Assembly: GCF_014287355.1 (NCBI RefSeq)
Contig: NZ_JACOPE010000001.1
Coordinates: forward strand, 620,001-684,000
Direction of reading: 5' to 3'
Source of the DNA: Ruminococcus hominis
GTDB taxonomy: Bacteria; Bacillota; Clostridia; Lachnospirales; Lachnospiraceae
DNA length: 64,000 nucleotides
Numbering within the stretch: the stretch's first letter is position 1; each line of letters starts with the position of its first letter. Position numbers and translations under genes: made by a program. The notes under the pieces were generated by a model. That model saw only the letters and a list, made by a program, of their open reading frames with translations. It had not been told where the DNA came from and did not search any database. Positions 16,266 to 24,725 of the stretch are shown here, piece by piece.

Positions 16266-17514
16266 GCAAGTTGCATTTGTATTGGGAATACTGATAAGCT
16301 GCTGTTTGCTAGGTGGTTGTGAAGGCGAAGACAAACATAATGTCTCAATTACTTTAATTCATGCCTGGGGCGGTACAGAAAAAGATCATGCTGAAATGAG
16401 AGATATTTACGCTGAGTTTCAAAAAGAGTATCCGGAGATTGACTTACAGATTATTTCGATGCCGACGAGTGAAGAGATGATGAGAAAGGTAGAAGATATG
16501 GTAATGGTTGGTAATGTTCCGGATATTATCTCTTTTAGTGGAGTTGGTGAAAATTGTCTGTATGATTTTTTAGTTGAAAATGATATGGCATTAGATATTC
16601 AGCCATATATAGAGCGAGATAATGATTTTTCCCAAAGCATATCAGATGTGAATAGGGAATATTGGAAAACCAAGAATGGAGAGTTGTATTCTGTGTCAGA
16701 TGTTCTTATGTTAAGTGGTGGATATTGGTACAATGAGGATATTTTAAATGCAGCAGGAATTGAGCAAGTGCCGAAAAGTTGGGATGAATTTCAGATGATG
16801 TGTAACCAGATCAGTGATTGGGCATTGAAAGAAGGAACAGAGATAACAGCACTTCAACCAGCGGCAGAGGGATATTTATATTGTATAGATCATATGCTTT
16901 CAGGTAGTGAACAAGCCAGGACAAAGGGACAGCAGTTTGTATATCAAGAGGAAGAGTTCACTACTGCGATAAATCAGCTGAAACAATTGTATAGTTTATC
17001 TGTTTCAAAAACTCCAGAGTATAGTTATCGAGATGAAACGAATCTCTTCAATGAAGGAAAACTGGCAATTTACATCAATGGTGTATGGAGTGCTCCAATG
17101 ATTTCAGATGATATTAATGCAAAGTATGCTTTACTTCCATCATGTACAGAAAAAACTGTATCATGTGAATCTTCAGGTCTTGGATATGTATTAGGAAAGA
17201 GTGGAAATGAAGAAAGACAGGAAGCGGCAGTAAGCTTTTTAAAGTATATGCTTAGCAAAGACGTTCAGTTACAGATTCTTGAGAGGACGGAACAAATTCC
17301 GGCGAATCCGGATGTTTCGGTAGAGCTATATAAGGAAAATAAAGATAAATTATATCAAGCGGTATCATTGGTTCTTGAAGCTGATGAAAAAATAGAAGTT
17401 CCAAGTAACATCTGGTCACTAGAACAAAAAAATTATTTTACTGAATCAATTTTTGATTTATTGGCGGGAACAATCTCAGTACAAGAATTTGAAGAAAATA
17501 TAAAAATGAAATAG
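16249..17514 (+). CDS. Extracellular solute-binding lipoprotein linked to the two-component system
   Basis: A 421-residue family 1 solute-binding protein with a lipoprotein signal (LLGGC near residue 23). The start at ATG 16249 overlaps the response regulator gene by 17 bp. The body carries typical features such as a GYWYNEDILNAAG substrate-cleft segment. It is not followed by permeases but by a terminator, and a separate importer with its own binding protein comes next. Its coupling to the kinase and regulator suggests a sensory role in delivering ligand to the kinase, though spare transport use is possible. Confidence 0.88.
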   Translation: MKKRIRQVAFVLGILISCCLLGGCEGEDKHNVSITLIHAWGGTEKDHAEMRDIYAEFQKEYPEIDLQIISMPTSEEMMRKVEDMVMVGNVPDIISFSGVGENCLYDFLVENDMALDIQPYIERDNDFSQSISDVNREYWKTKNGELYSVSDVLMLSGGYWYNEDILNAAGIEQVPKSWDEFQMMCNQISDWALKEGTEITALQPAAEGYLYCIDHMLSGSEQARTKGQQFVYQEEEFTTAINQLKQLYSLSVSKTPEYSYRDETNLFNEGKLAIYINGVWSAPMISDDINAKYALLPSCTEKTVSCESSGLGYVLGKSGNEERQEAAVSFLKYMLSKDVQLQILERTEQIPANPDVSVELYKENKDKLYQAVSLVLEADEKIEVPSNIWSLEQKNYFTESIFDLLAGTISVQEFEENIKMK

Positions 17515-17518
17515 TTGG

Positions 17519-17565
17519 AGAGAGTGCATATTGACTTAAAGTGAGTTGATGCGCACTCTTTTTTT
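17519..17565 (+). terminator. Intrinsic terminator after the kinase-regulator-lipoprotein operon
   Basis: AGAGTGC (17521-17527) pairs with GCACTCT (17553-17559), followed by a run of Ts. It separates the sensory operon from the importer operon. Confidence 0.8.
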
Positions 17566-17629
17566 GTACAAAACATGTAAAATATTGACACGAGGTAAAA
17601 ATAATCCATGCTTTGTTCGGCAATGTGTA

Positions 17630-17690
17630 AATAACATGCATGTTATTGTCAATACCATACATTCAAAATGCACAAAAAGTAAGGTAGAAT
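17630..17690 (+). promoter_or_regulatory. Promoter and 18-bp palindrome of the second importer operon
   Basis: A TAGAAT -10 box lies at 17685-17690, 17 bp after a weak TTCAAA -35 (17662-17667). AATAACATGCATGTTATT (17630-17647) is a perfect 18-bp palindrome centred near -58 of the expected start. The weak -35 and the position suggest activation, perhaps by the neighbouring response regulator; this is inference. Confidence 0.5.
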
Positions 17691-17728
17691 TAATTCAACA
17701 AATAAGGAGAAACACGGGAGGAAAAAAG

Positions 17729-19030
17729 ATGAGAAAGAAATTGGTAAGTGTACTTCTAGTAGCAGCAATGGGTGTATCCGTATTAGTAGGATGTGGAAGC
17801 AGTTCAGGAAACGAAGGAGATAAGAAAGCTTCCGGTGATGAAAATGTTTTGGAGTTTTATCATGGATATTATCAGGATGAAAGTGAATGGCCGGCAGCAC
17901 AGGTAATGAGAGATATCTATGATGAATTTGCACAGGAACATGCAGACGGAGATGTAACTTTTAAACCGATTGCTGTTGAGAACAGAGATGATATTGTTAG
18001 TGCACAGGTTGCTGGTGGATCATACCCGGATATGGTAGATGTTGGAGGAAATGGAGTACCACAGGCTGCAATTTCACAGGAGCTTGTTTATGATCTGAAG
18101 CCATATATTGATGAAAATAATCTTCAGGACGCAGTAGGACTTAACTATACACAGCATGATCTAGATGGTCATATTTATGCTGTACATGATCAGATTGAAA
18201 GCCGTGGTCTTTGGTATAACGCAGCGCTGTTTGAAAAAGCAGGTGTTTCTGCAGATGCATTTGCAGACTGGAATACATTCAAAGATGCAATGACAAAGAT
18301 TGCAGGTTTAGGTGATGAATCTTATGGATATATTGCCGGACAGGGATCTGGATGCATTATAAATGCAATTATGGCATCTACAGACGCTGGAAAGAAGATG
18401 GTAGAGTCTGAGTTGACAGAAGATATTATTAATTCTGATGAGTTTGCTAATGCATTCAAGACAACAGCAAAATTAGATCAGGCAAATGGTTCAGAGCATA
18501 CAACAGATGATAATGGAAATCTGATGGCTGAGTTTAATACAAATGGAAAAGTAGGAGTACTTTTCAATGGTGTATGGAACGCAAGTGGAATTGATGAATC
18601 TTTAGTTGATGCTATTGAGCCTGCACTGTTCCCGGGAAATATCTCTATTTCATCAGCAGGTGGCGGACTTACAGTTGCAAACAACATGAGTGAAGAGAAA
18701 ACAGCACTTGCACTTGAATTTGTTAAGTATATGACAAGTGCGGAAGTTCAGGAAAAAATCTTTACAGGTGTTCAGGCAAACCCATGTAACACAACAGTTG
18801 ATCTGAATGCACTTGCAGAGGCGAGTGGAGATGCTGCCACAATGAAACTTGCTAAAGCATGTGCTCAGGTTAATGAAGCAGATACAATTGTAATCGACAT
18901 GAAATATACATGGGGATCTGACGTTAACAAAGCGATTATAAACGCACTTATGGAGTGTGCTGTTTCAGGAACAGACATCGATGCAAGATTTGAGGCACTC
19001 CAGAAAGAATTACTTGCATTAATCGGTTAA
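17729..19030 (+). CDS. Sugar ABC transporter substrate-binding lipoprotein
   Basis: A 433-residue family 1 solute-binding protein. Its signal peptide ends at lipobox LVGC (about residues 19-22), followed by a Ser/Gly-rich linker. The ATG at 17729 has GGGAGG at 17716-17721. It is the first gene of a run with two permeases, GH29, an oxidoreductase, a kinase and GH36. Its ligand is probably a fucose- or galactose-capped host glycan fragment. Confidence 0.92.
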   Translation: MRKKLVSVLLVAAMGVSVLVGCGSSSGNEGDKKASGDENVLEFYHGYYQDESEWPAAQVMRDIYDEFAQEHADGDVTFKPIAVENRDDIVSAQVAGGSYPDMVDVGGNGVPQAAISQELVYDLKPYIDENNLQDAVGLNYTQHDLDGHIYAVHDQIESRGLWYNAALFEKAGVSADAFADWNTFKDAMTKIAGLGDESYGYIAGQGSGCIINAIMASTDAGKKMVESELTEDIINSDEFANAFKTTAKLDQANGSEHTTDDNGNLMAEFNTNGKVGVLFNGVWNASGIDESLVDAIEPALFPGNISISSAGGGLTVANNMSEEKTALALEFVKYMTSAEVQEKIFTGVQANPCNTTVDLNALAEASGDAATMKLAKACAQVNEADTIVIDMKYTWGSDVNKAIINALMECAVSGTDIDARFEALQKELLALIG

Positions 19031-19049
19031 TTATAAATGATCTAGTTTC

Positions 19050-19086
19050 AATGGGGGAGGGGAGCTATTGTCCCTTCCCATTTTTG
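19050..19086 (+). terminator. Intercistronic stem-loop after the second binding-protein gene
   Basis: AATGGGGGAGGGGA (from 19050) pairs, with bulges, with TCCCTTCCCATT and is followed by Ts at 19081-19085. It sits in the same position as the hairpin at 8308-8375 in the first importer operon. Confidence 0.6.
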
Positions 19087-19100
19087 TTGGAGGTATTAAA

Positions 19101-20036
19101 TTGAAAGAGAATCTTAGCTATAAGAAGAAAAAAAGTAAATTGGGTATAAGGCGCACAGGATTTATTATTGCTTTTTTGGCACCGACAATTCTGGCGTTTT
19201 GTGTGTTTTATCTTTATCCAATTATTACAGTATTTGCGACATCCTTCTGTAAGTGGGATTACAGTAATATTACATCTCCAGAATTTTTTGGGTTTCAGGA
19301 TTTATGGAATAACTATGAGTATATTTTTAAAAAATATCCATTCTTTTGGGAAGCACTTAAAAACTCTGCAACTTGGGCACTCCTTGGTGCAATAGTTCAG
19401 ATTCCGATTGCTACCTTAATAGCACTTGCATTATCAAGAAAAGTAAAGGGAATCAAGTTTGTACGAAATGTTTACATCATTCCGAATATGATTTCTACAG
19501 CGGCGATGGGAGTGATTTTCTTACAGTTATATAATCCATCTTATGGAATTATCAATCCTATTATCAGATTATTCAATAAAGATTTTACAGATAGTGTGCT
19601 GCTGTTAAAAGGACCGGCATTTATAGCTATGACATGTGCATATATCTTCTTTACAGGAACAACAACATTAATGATACTTGGTAATATCATGGCAGTTCCG
19701 GAAGAAGTGAGAGAAGCTGCGATGTTAGATGGAGCCAGTGGATTAAAGCAGGATTGGTACATTACAATTCCAATGATTAAAGGAACACTGAAAACAGTAT
19801 CTGTGCTTGCCGCAACTTCAGGATTCCTTCTTTACAACGAAGTTTATTTCCTGACAAAAGGAGCAGCAGGAACATACAGTATTAGTTATGTGATTCGAGA
19901 GTTAGCAATCACAAGTCCGAGAACTCAGTTTGGACGAGCAAATGCGGTGGCTATGATACAGATTTTAGCAGGTATGGTCATTATTCTTGTAATTAATTTC
20001 GCATACAGTGTTTCATTCAAAAAAGAGAAACATTAG
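19101..20036 (+). CDS. Sugar ABC transporter permease (MalF type)
   Basis: A 311-residue permease with six membrane helices. The EAA loop is REAAMLDGASGLKQDWYITIP near residue 218. I choose TTG at 19101 as start because GGAGG (19089-19093) lies 7 bp upstream and the following residues MKENLSYKKKKSK form the usual positively charged N-terminus. Upstream frame extension would run into the hairpin. Confidence 0.88.
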   Translation: MKENLSYKKKKSKLGIRRTGFIIAFLAPTILAFCVFYLYPIITVFATSFCKWDYSNITSPEFFGFQDLWNNYEYIFKKYPFFWEALKNSATWALLGAIVQIPIATLIALALSRKVKGIKFVRNVYIIPNMISTAAMGVIFLQLYNPSYGIINPIIRLFNKDFTDSVLLLKGPAFIAMTCAYIFFTGTTTLMILGNIMAVPEEVREAAMLDGASGLKQDWYITIPMIKGTLKTVSVLAATSGFLLYNEVYFLTKGAAGTYSISYVIRELAITSPRTQFGRANAVAMIQILAGMVIILVINFAYSVSFKKEKH

Positions 20037-20054
20037 GGAGGAGCGTGATAAATA

Positions 20055-20909
20055 ATGAAAAAATCTTTACATGGAAAAAAAGTAAAAAATATGCCGACAG
20101 GGACTAAAATCGTTACATATATCTGTTTAGCATGGGCACTGATTGTATCACTCGTACCATTAGTATGGTTGGGATTATCAAGTTTGAAAAAAGATCCTAT
20201 GGCAAGACCAGGATTTCAGCTTCCGGAGTCGATTTGCATTGATGGATATATTTCTACATTTAAAGACCTTCATGTACTTCGTTATTTTGGAAACAGTTTG
20301 TTTGTTGCAGGCGTATCTGTATTGATCAGTGTGGTTATGATCTCTATGTCAGCTTATGTAGTGGCAAGAATGGAATTTCGTGGTAAAGCACTGGTAAATA
20401 TTCTTTTATATTCCACTATGTTTATTCCCGCAACAGCTTTAACATATCCGGTATATAACCTTATTAATAATCTGCATTTATATGATACTCGTGCAGCATT
20501 AATTTTAATTTATTCTTGCAGTGGTATCGCAGTCAGCTTCTTTGTTATAAAAAATTATTATGACAATATTCCAAAAGAGTTGGAGGAAGCTGCAAGAATT
20601 GATGGTTGTACTTATTTCCAAACATGGGTAAAAGTTATTTTCCCAATTGCACGACCGGGAATTATGACAGCTGCAGTTTTAGCTTTCTTAAGTAACTGGA
20701 ATGAATATTACTGGGCATCACTTGTACTGATCACAAGAGAAAAATTAACAGTTCCGGCATTGCTGTCAACATTTACAACATCATTTAATACGAACTATAA
20801 CGGACTGTTTTCAGCAATGGTTGTTATCATTCTTCCACCGGTAATCTTATATTGCGTATTTAGTAAATTCTTTATTGAAGCATTATCCGGCGGTGCTGTG
20901 AAAGGGTAA
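20055..20909 (+). CDS. Sugar ABC transporter permease (MalG type)
   Basis: A 284-residue permease with six membrane helices. The EAA motif is LEEAARIDGCTYFQTWVKVIFP and the C-terminus ends ALSGGAVKG, typical of MalG partners. GGGAGGA lies upstream of the ATG. It pairs with the preceding permease 18 bp away. No ATPase is encoded in the operon. Confidence 0.92.
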   Translation: MKKSLHGKKVKNMPTGTKIVTYICLAWALIVSLVPLVWLGLSSLKKDPMARPGFQLPESICIDGYISTFKDLHVLRYFGNSLFVAGVSVLISVVMISMSAYVVARMEFRGKALVNILLYSTMFIPATALTYPVYNLINNLHLYDTRAALILIYSCSGIAVSFFVIKNYYDNIPKELEEAARIDGCTYFQTWVKVIFPIARPGIMTAAVLAFLSNWNEYYWASLVLITREKLTVPALLSTFTTSFNTNYNGLFSAMVVIILPPVILYCVFSKFFIEALSGGAVKG

Positions 20910-20941
20910 TTGTAGATAATTGAAAGACGAGGAGAAAATAA

Positions 20942-22249
20942 ATGAATCAGGAAATTAGAGAACGAACAAAGTGGTTTATGGATGCACGATTTGGAATGTT
21001 TATACATTGGGGATTATATTCGATTCCAGCCTGTGGTGAGTGGGTTATGTCAGAAAAAGAGATGACTGTAGAAGAGTATAGAACGTATTTTGAACAGTTT
21101 GATCCAGTAGATTATGATCCGAAAAAATGGGTTCGATTAGCCAAAGAAGCAGGAATGAAATATGTAGTATTAACTGCAAAACACCATGATGGTTTTTGCT
21201 TGTTTGATTCCAAACTTACAGATTATAAATCAACAAATACAAAAGCCGGACGTGATCTGGTAAGAGAATTTGTAGATGCATGTAGAGAAGAAGATTTAAA
21301 GGTAGGACTTTATTTTTCCATTATTGACTGGAAACATCCAGATTTCCCGAAATATGGCGATCGTCAGCACCCGATGAGAAATAATGAAGCATACAAGGAG
21401 GAAAAAATCGATTTTGACAGATATTTGGATTACATGCACGGACAGGTAAAAGAACTTGTTACAAATTATGGAAAATTAGATTTATTATGGTTTGATTTTT
21501 CTTATGATGATATGACAGGTGAAAAATGGAAAGCAACAGAATTGATCAAAATGGTACGTCATTATCAGCCGGATGTAATCATTGATAATCGTTTGGAAGG
21601 TGCTGGAGATAACCATGGAAGTATTGCAACAGATAATCCATTGATTTACAGTGGTGATTTTGCAAGTCCGGAACAGATCATTCCGCCAAAAGGTGTATGT
21701 GATATCAATGGAGAGCCAATTCCATGGGAACTTTGCGCAACAATGAATAATCACTGGGGATATTGCAACTTCGACCATCAGTATAAAACACCTGAGATGC
21801 TGGTGAGAAAACTTGTAGAGTGTGTTAGCAAGGGTGGTAACATGATTTTGAATGTAGGACCTGATGCGAAAGGAAACATTCCAAAGGAAAGTGTTGAAAT
21901 ACTCAAAGAAGTTGGAAACTGGATGGATAAGAATAAAGAAAGTATTTATGGATGTGGAATATCAGATCTTGAGAAACCTGATTGGGGAAGATATACAGAG
22001 AAAGACGGAGTGATTTATGCACATGTTTACGAGACACCTTTAGGAGCACTTCCGCTCTATGGAATCAGTCCTGAAAAACTGGATAGAATTACATATTTAG
22101 CTGATGGAAGTGAAGTGAAAAGAGGAGAAGCATGGAATACAGCTCTTTATACAGATGTTGCATTTGTATCATTTGGAGATGATCCGGTATTTACTTATCC
22201 ATTGCCAGATGAAAAAGACACTGTATTAAAAATTCAACTCAAGAATTGA
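20942..22249 (+). CDS. GH29 alpha-L-fucosidase
   Basis: A 435-residue family 29 retaining fucosidase. Recognisable blocks are ARFGMFIHWGLYSIPACGEW (residues about 14-33), the substrate-binding LTAKHHDGFCLFDS, and LDLLWFDFSYDD containing the expected nucleophile Asp185. The protein lacks a signal peptide and is therefore cytoplasmic. GH29 enzymes cut alpha-1,3/1,4- and sometimes 1,2/1,6-linked fucose, complementing the GH95 enzyme in the neighbouring operon. The acid/base residue cannot be fixed from sequence alone. Confidence 0.93.
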   Translation: MNQEIRERTKWFMDARFGMFIHWGLYSIPACGEWVMSEKEMTVEEYRTYFEQFDPVDYDPKKWVRLAKEAGMKYVVLTAKHHDGFCLFDSKLTDYKSTNTKAGRDLVREFVDACREEDLKVGLYFSIIDWKHPDFPKYGDRQHPMRNNEAYKEEKIDFDRYLDYMHGQVKELVTNYGKLDLLWFDFSYDDMTGEKWKATELIKMVRHYQPDVIIDNRLEGAGDNHGSIATDNPLIYSGDFASPEQIIPPKGVCDINGEPIPWELCATMNNHWGYCNFDHQYKTPEMLVRKLVECVSKGGNMILNVGPDAKGNIPKESVEILKEVGNWMDKNKESIYGCGISDLEKPDWGRYTEKDGVIYAHVYETPLGALPLYGISPEKLDRITYLADGSEVKRGEAWNTALYTDVAFVSFGDDPVFTYPLPDEKDTVLKIQLKN

Positions 22250-22271
22250 GAATGAGGAAGGAAGAAAAACG

Positions 22272-23534
22272 ATGAAGCAGGTAACCAGTATTTTGATTGG
22301 GGCAGGATTGAGGGGTGGCTATGTATATTCTCAGTATGCATTGGATCACCCAGATGAATTTAAAGTGGTAGCTGTGGCAGAACCAGACCAAGAACGTAGA
22401 GAACTTTTTGCAGCAAAACATAATATTCCAAAAGAGCTACAGTATGAATCATATGAAGAATTATTACAACAAGACAAAATTGCAGATTGTGCTATGATTT
22501 GTACACAGGATAAAATGCATTATGAACCGGTTACTATGGCATTGCAAAAAGGATATCATGTTTTATGTGAAAAACCGATGTCTCCAAATAAAGACGAAAT
22601 TGTAAAAATGGGAGCAATGGCAAAGAAATATAATCGAATATTATCAGTATGTCATGTTTTGCGCTACTCACCTTTTTTCTCAAAAATAAAAGAAATTTTA
22701 GACGAGGAAAGAATTGGAAGAATGATGTCAATTCAGCATATTGAGGAAGTAGGATATTGGCATCATGCACATAGCTTTGTGAGAGGAAATTGGAGAAATA
22801 AAGAAGAATCAAGTCCAATGATATTGCAGAAATGCTGTCATGATATGGATATTATGTTATGGTTAGCTGATAGTAAGTGTAAAAAAATTAGTTCTTTTGG
22901 AGAACTTACATATTTTACAGAAGAAAATGCACCTGTAAATGCACCGAGATATTGCATGGACGGATGTGAACATAGAGATAAATGTCCGTTTTATGCACCA
23001 CGTTTTTACTTAGAACATCCGAAAGCTGTGGAAGACGGACTTGTATATGCAGTAACTGATCAGGCAGATTCAGAACATGTCCTAGAGGAGTTAAAGAAAG
23101 GACCTTATGGAAGATGTGTGTTCCATTCTGATAATACAGTTGTGGATCATCAGACAGTAGATATCGAATTTGAAAACCAAGTTACAGCTTCATTTTTGAT
23201 GACAGCGTTTACAAATCAGTGCGCAAGAAGAATTCGAATTATGGGAACTAAAGGCGAATTAAAAGGTGATATGGAGGCAGGAACAATAGAAATCATAGAT
23301 TTTGTAAGTGGAACAAATGATTTGATTCAACTTCATACACCTTCAAAGGGACATAGCGGAAGTGATATGAATATGATGCGTGAGTTTGTTCGTATGGTTG
23401 GAGAAGGAAAAACAGGAAAAACAGATGCGTCAGTTTCTGTGGCAAGTCATTTGATGGCTCTTGCAGCTGAAGAAGCCAGAATTAGAAAAACTGTGATTGA
23501 TTTTGAAGAATACAGTGCCTACGAGACAAAATAG
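22272..23534 (+). CDS. Gfo/Idh/MocA family NAD(P)-dependent oxidoreductase
   Basis: A 420-residue protein. The Rossmann domain opens with ILIGAGLRGGYVYSQYA, and the family EKP motif is in VLCEKPMSPN near residue 100. A Cys-rich insertion (CMDGCEHRDKC, residues about 229-239) may bind metal or be structural; it occurs in larger members of the family. These enzymes oxidise or reduce sugars or inositols. Its place between a fucosidase and a sugar kinase suggests it acts on a released sugar. GH109 glycosidases also derive from this fold, so hydrolysis cannot be excluded. Confidence 0.85.
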   Translation: MKQVTSILIGAGLRGGYVYSQYALDHPDEFKVVAVAEPDQERRELFAAKHNIPKELQYESYEELLQQDKIADCAMICTQDKMHYEPVTMALQKGYHVLCEKPMSPNKDEIVKMGAMAKKYNRILSVCHVLRYSPFFSKIKEILDEERIGRMMSIQHIEEVGYWHHAHSFVRGNWRNKEESSPMILQKCCHDMDIMLWLADSKCKKISSFGELTYFTEENAPVNAPRYCMDGCEHRDKCPFYAPRFYLEHPKAVEDGLVYAVTDQADSEHVLEELKKGPYGRCVFHSDNTVVDHQTVDIEFENQVTASFLMTAFTNQCARRIRIMGTKGELKGDMEAGTIEIIDFVSGTNDLIQLHTPSKGHSGSDMNMMREFVRMVGEGKTGKTDASVSVASHLMALAAEEARIRKTVIDFEEYSAYETK

Positions 23535-23597
23535 AAAATGAAAAACATAAAATGATGAAGGGATTTATCCTCAGCATTTATGGGAAGGGAGTAAGTG

Positions 23598-24710
23598 ATG
23601 AATAGAGTATCAGAAGAACAGTTGAAAGAAGCAATTAATGGATTTCAGTTTGAAGGTAATCTTATCAGTATTAAGCCCTATGGAAGTGGCCATATCAATG
23701 ATACATATTTGTTGATGTATGAGATTGGAAAAATGGGATCAATAAGAGTGATTTTGCAAAGAGTGAATCAAGAGATTTTTACTAACCCAGTTGAATTAAT
23801 GCGGAATATTGAAGGAGTCACAACATACTTAAAGAAAATAATAAAGAAAAATGGAGGAGATCCAGAGAGAGAAACATTAAATTTGATTCCGGCAAAAGAT
23901 GAAAAATATTATTTTGTGGATTCCAAGGGAGAGTACTGGAGATCTTATAAGTATATTACAGATGCAACAAGCTATGATCTTGTGGAAAATCCGAAAGATT
24001 TTTATGAAAGCGCAGTAGCATTTGGACATTTTCAAAAATTATTGTCAAATTATCCGGCAGAAACACTGAATGAAACAATTAAGGGATTTCATGATACAGA
24101 ATCTAGATTGAATGCATTTAAGGAGGCTGTTGAAAAAGATAGCTTTGGACGTGCAGCAAAAGTACAAAAGGAGATTCAGTTTGTCCTTGAGCGTGAAGAA
24201 ATAGCAAGTGTTTTTGGAAAACTATTGGCAAAAGGCGAGATCCCATTACGAGTAACACATAATGATACAAAGTTAAATAATATTATGATAGATTACGCTA
24301 CAGGAAAAGGACTCTGTGTAATAGATTTAGATACGATTATGCCAGGACTGGCGATGAATGATTTTGGCGATTCTATTCGCTTTGGTGCGAGTACAGCAGC
24401 AGAGGATGAAAAAGATTTAGAGAAGGTTACTTGTAGTATGGAGTTATTTGAACTTTATACTAAAGGTTTTCTTGAAGAATGTAGAGAACAATTGACAACA
24501 AAAGAAATAGAACTTTTGCCAATGGGAGCTAAGGTGATGACTTTTGAATGCGGAATACGATTCCTGACGGATTATCTTGAAGGAGATCATTATTTTAAGA
24601 TTCATAGAGAAGACCATAATCTGGATAGATGTCGAACACAATTTAAGCTTGTTGCAGACATGGAAAAGAAATGGGATTTAATGCAGAAGATTGTTGAAAA
24701 ATACCAATAA
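23598..24710 (+). CDS. NahK-like N-acetylhexosamine kinase (phosphotransferase family)
   Basis: A 370-residue protein of the aminoglycoside-phosphotransferase fold. The nucleotide loop includes GSGHINDTYL, the catalytic loop is THNDTKLNNIMID and the metal motif is VIDLDTIMPGLAMNDFGDSI. This wording resembles the bifidobacterial NahK/'mucin desulfatase' group, which makes GlcNAc-1-P or GalNAc-1-P in lacto-N-biose/galacto-N-biose use. The ATG 23598 is preferred over the GTG 3 bp earlier, with GGGAAGGGAG upstream. No GH112 phosphorylase is present in the window, so the pathway link is by homology only. Confidence 0.72.
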   Translation: MNRVSEEQLKEAINGFQFEGNLISIKPYGSGHINDTYLLMYEIGKMGSIRVILQRVNQEIFTNPVELMRNIEGVTTYLKKIIKKNGGDPERETLNLIPAKDEKYYFVDSKGEYWRSYKYITDATSYDLVENPKDFYESAVAFGHFQKLLSNYPAETLNETIKGFHDTESRLNAFKEAVEKDSFGRAAKVQKEIQFVLEREEIASVFGKLLAKGEIPLRVTHNDTKLNNIMIDYATGKGLCVIDLDTIMPGLAMNDFGDSIRFGASTAAEDEKDLEKVTCSMELFELYTKGFLEECREQLTTKEIELLPMGAKVMTFECGIRFLTDYLEGDHYFKIHREDHNLDRCRTQFKLVADMEKKWDLMQKIVEKYQ

Positions 24711-24725
24711 CAAGGGAAAATATAT

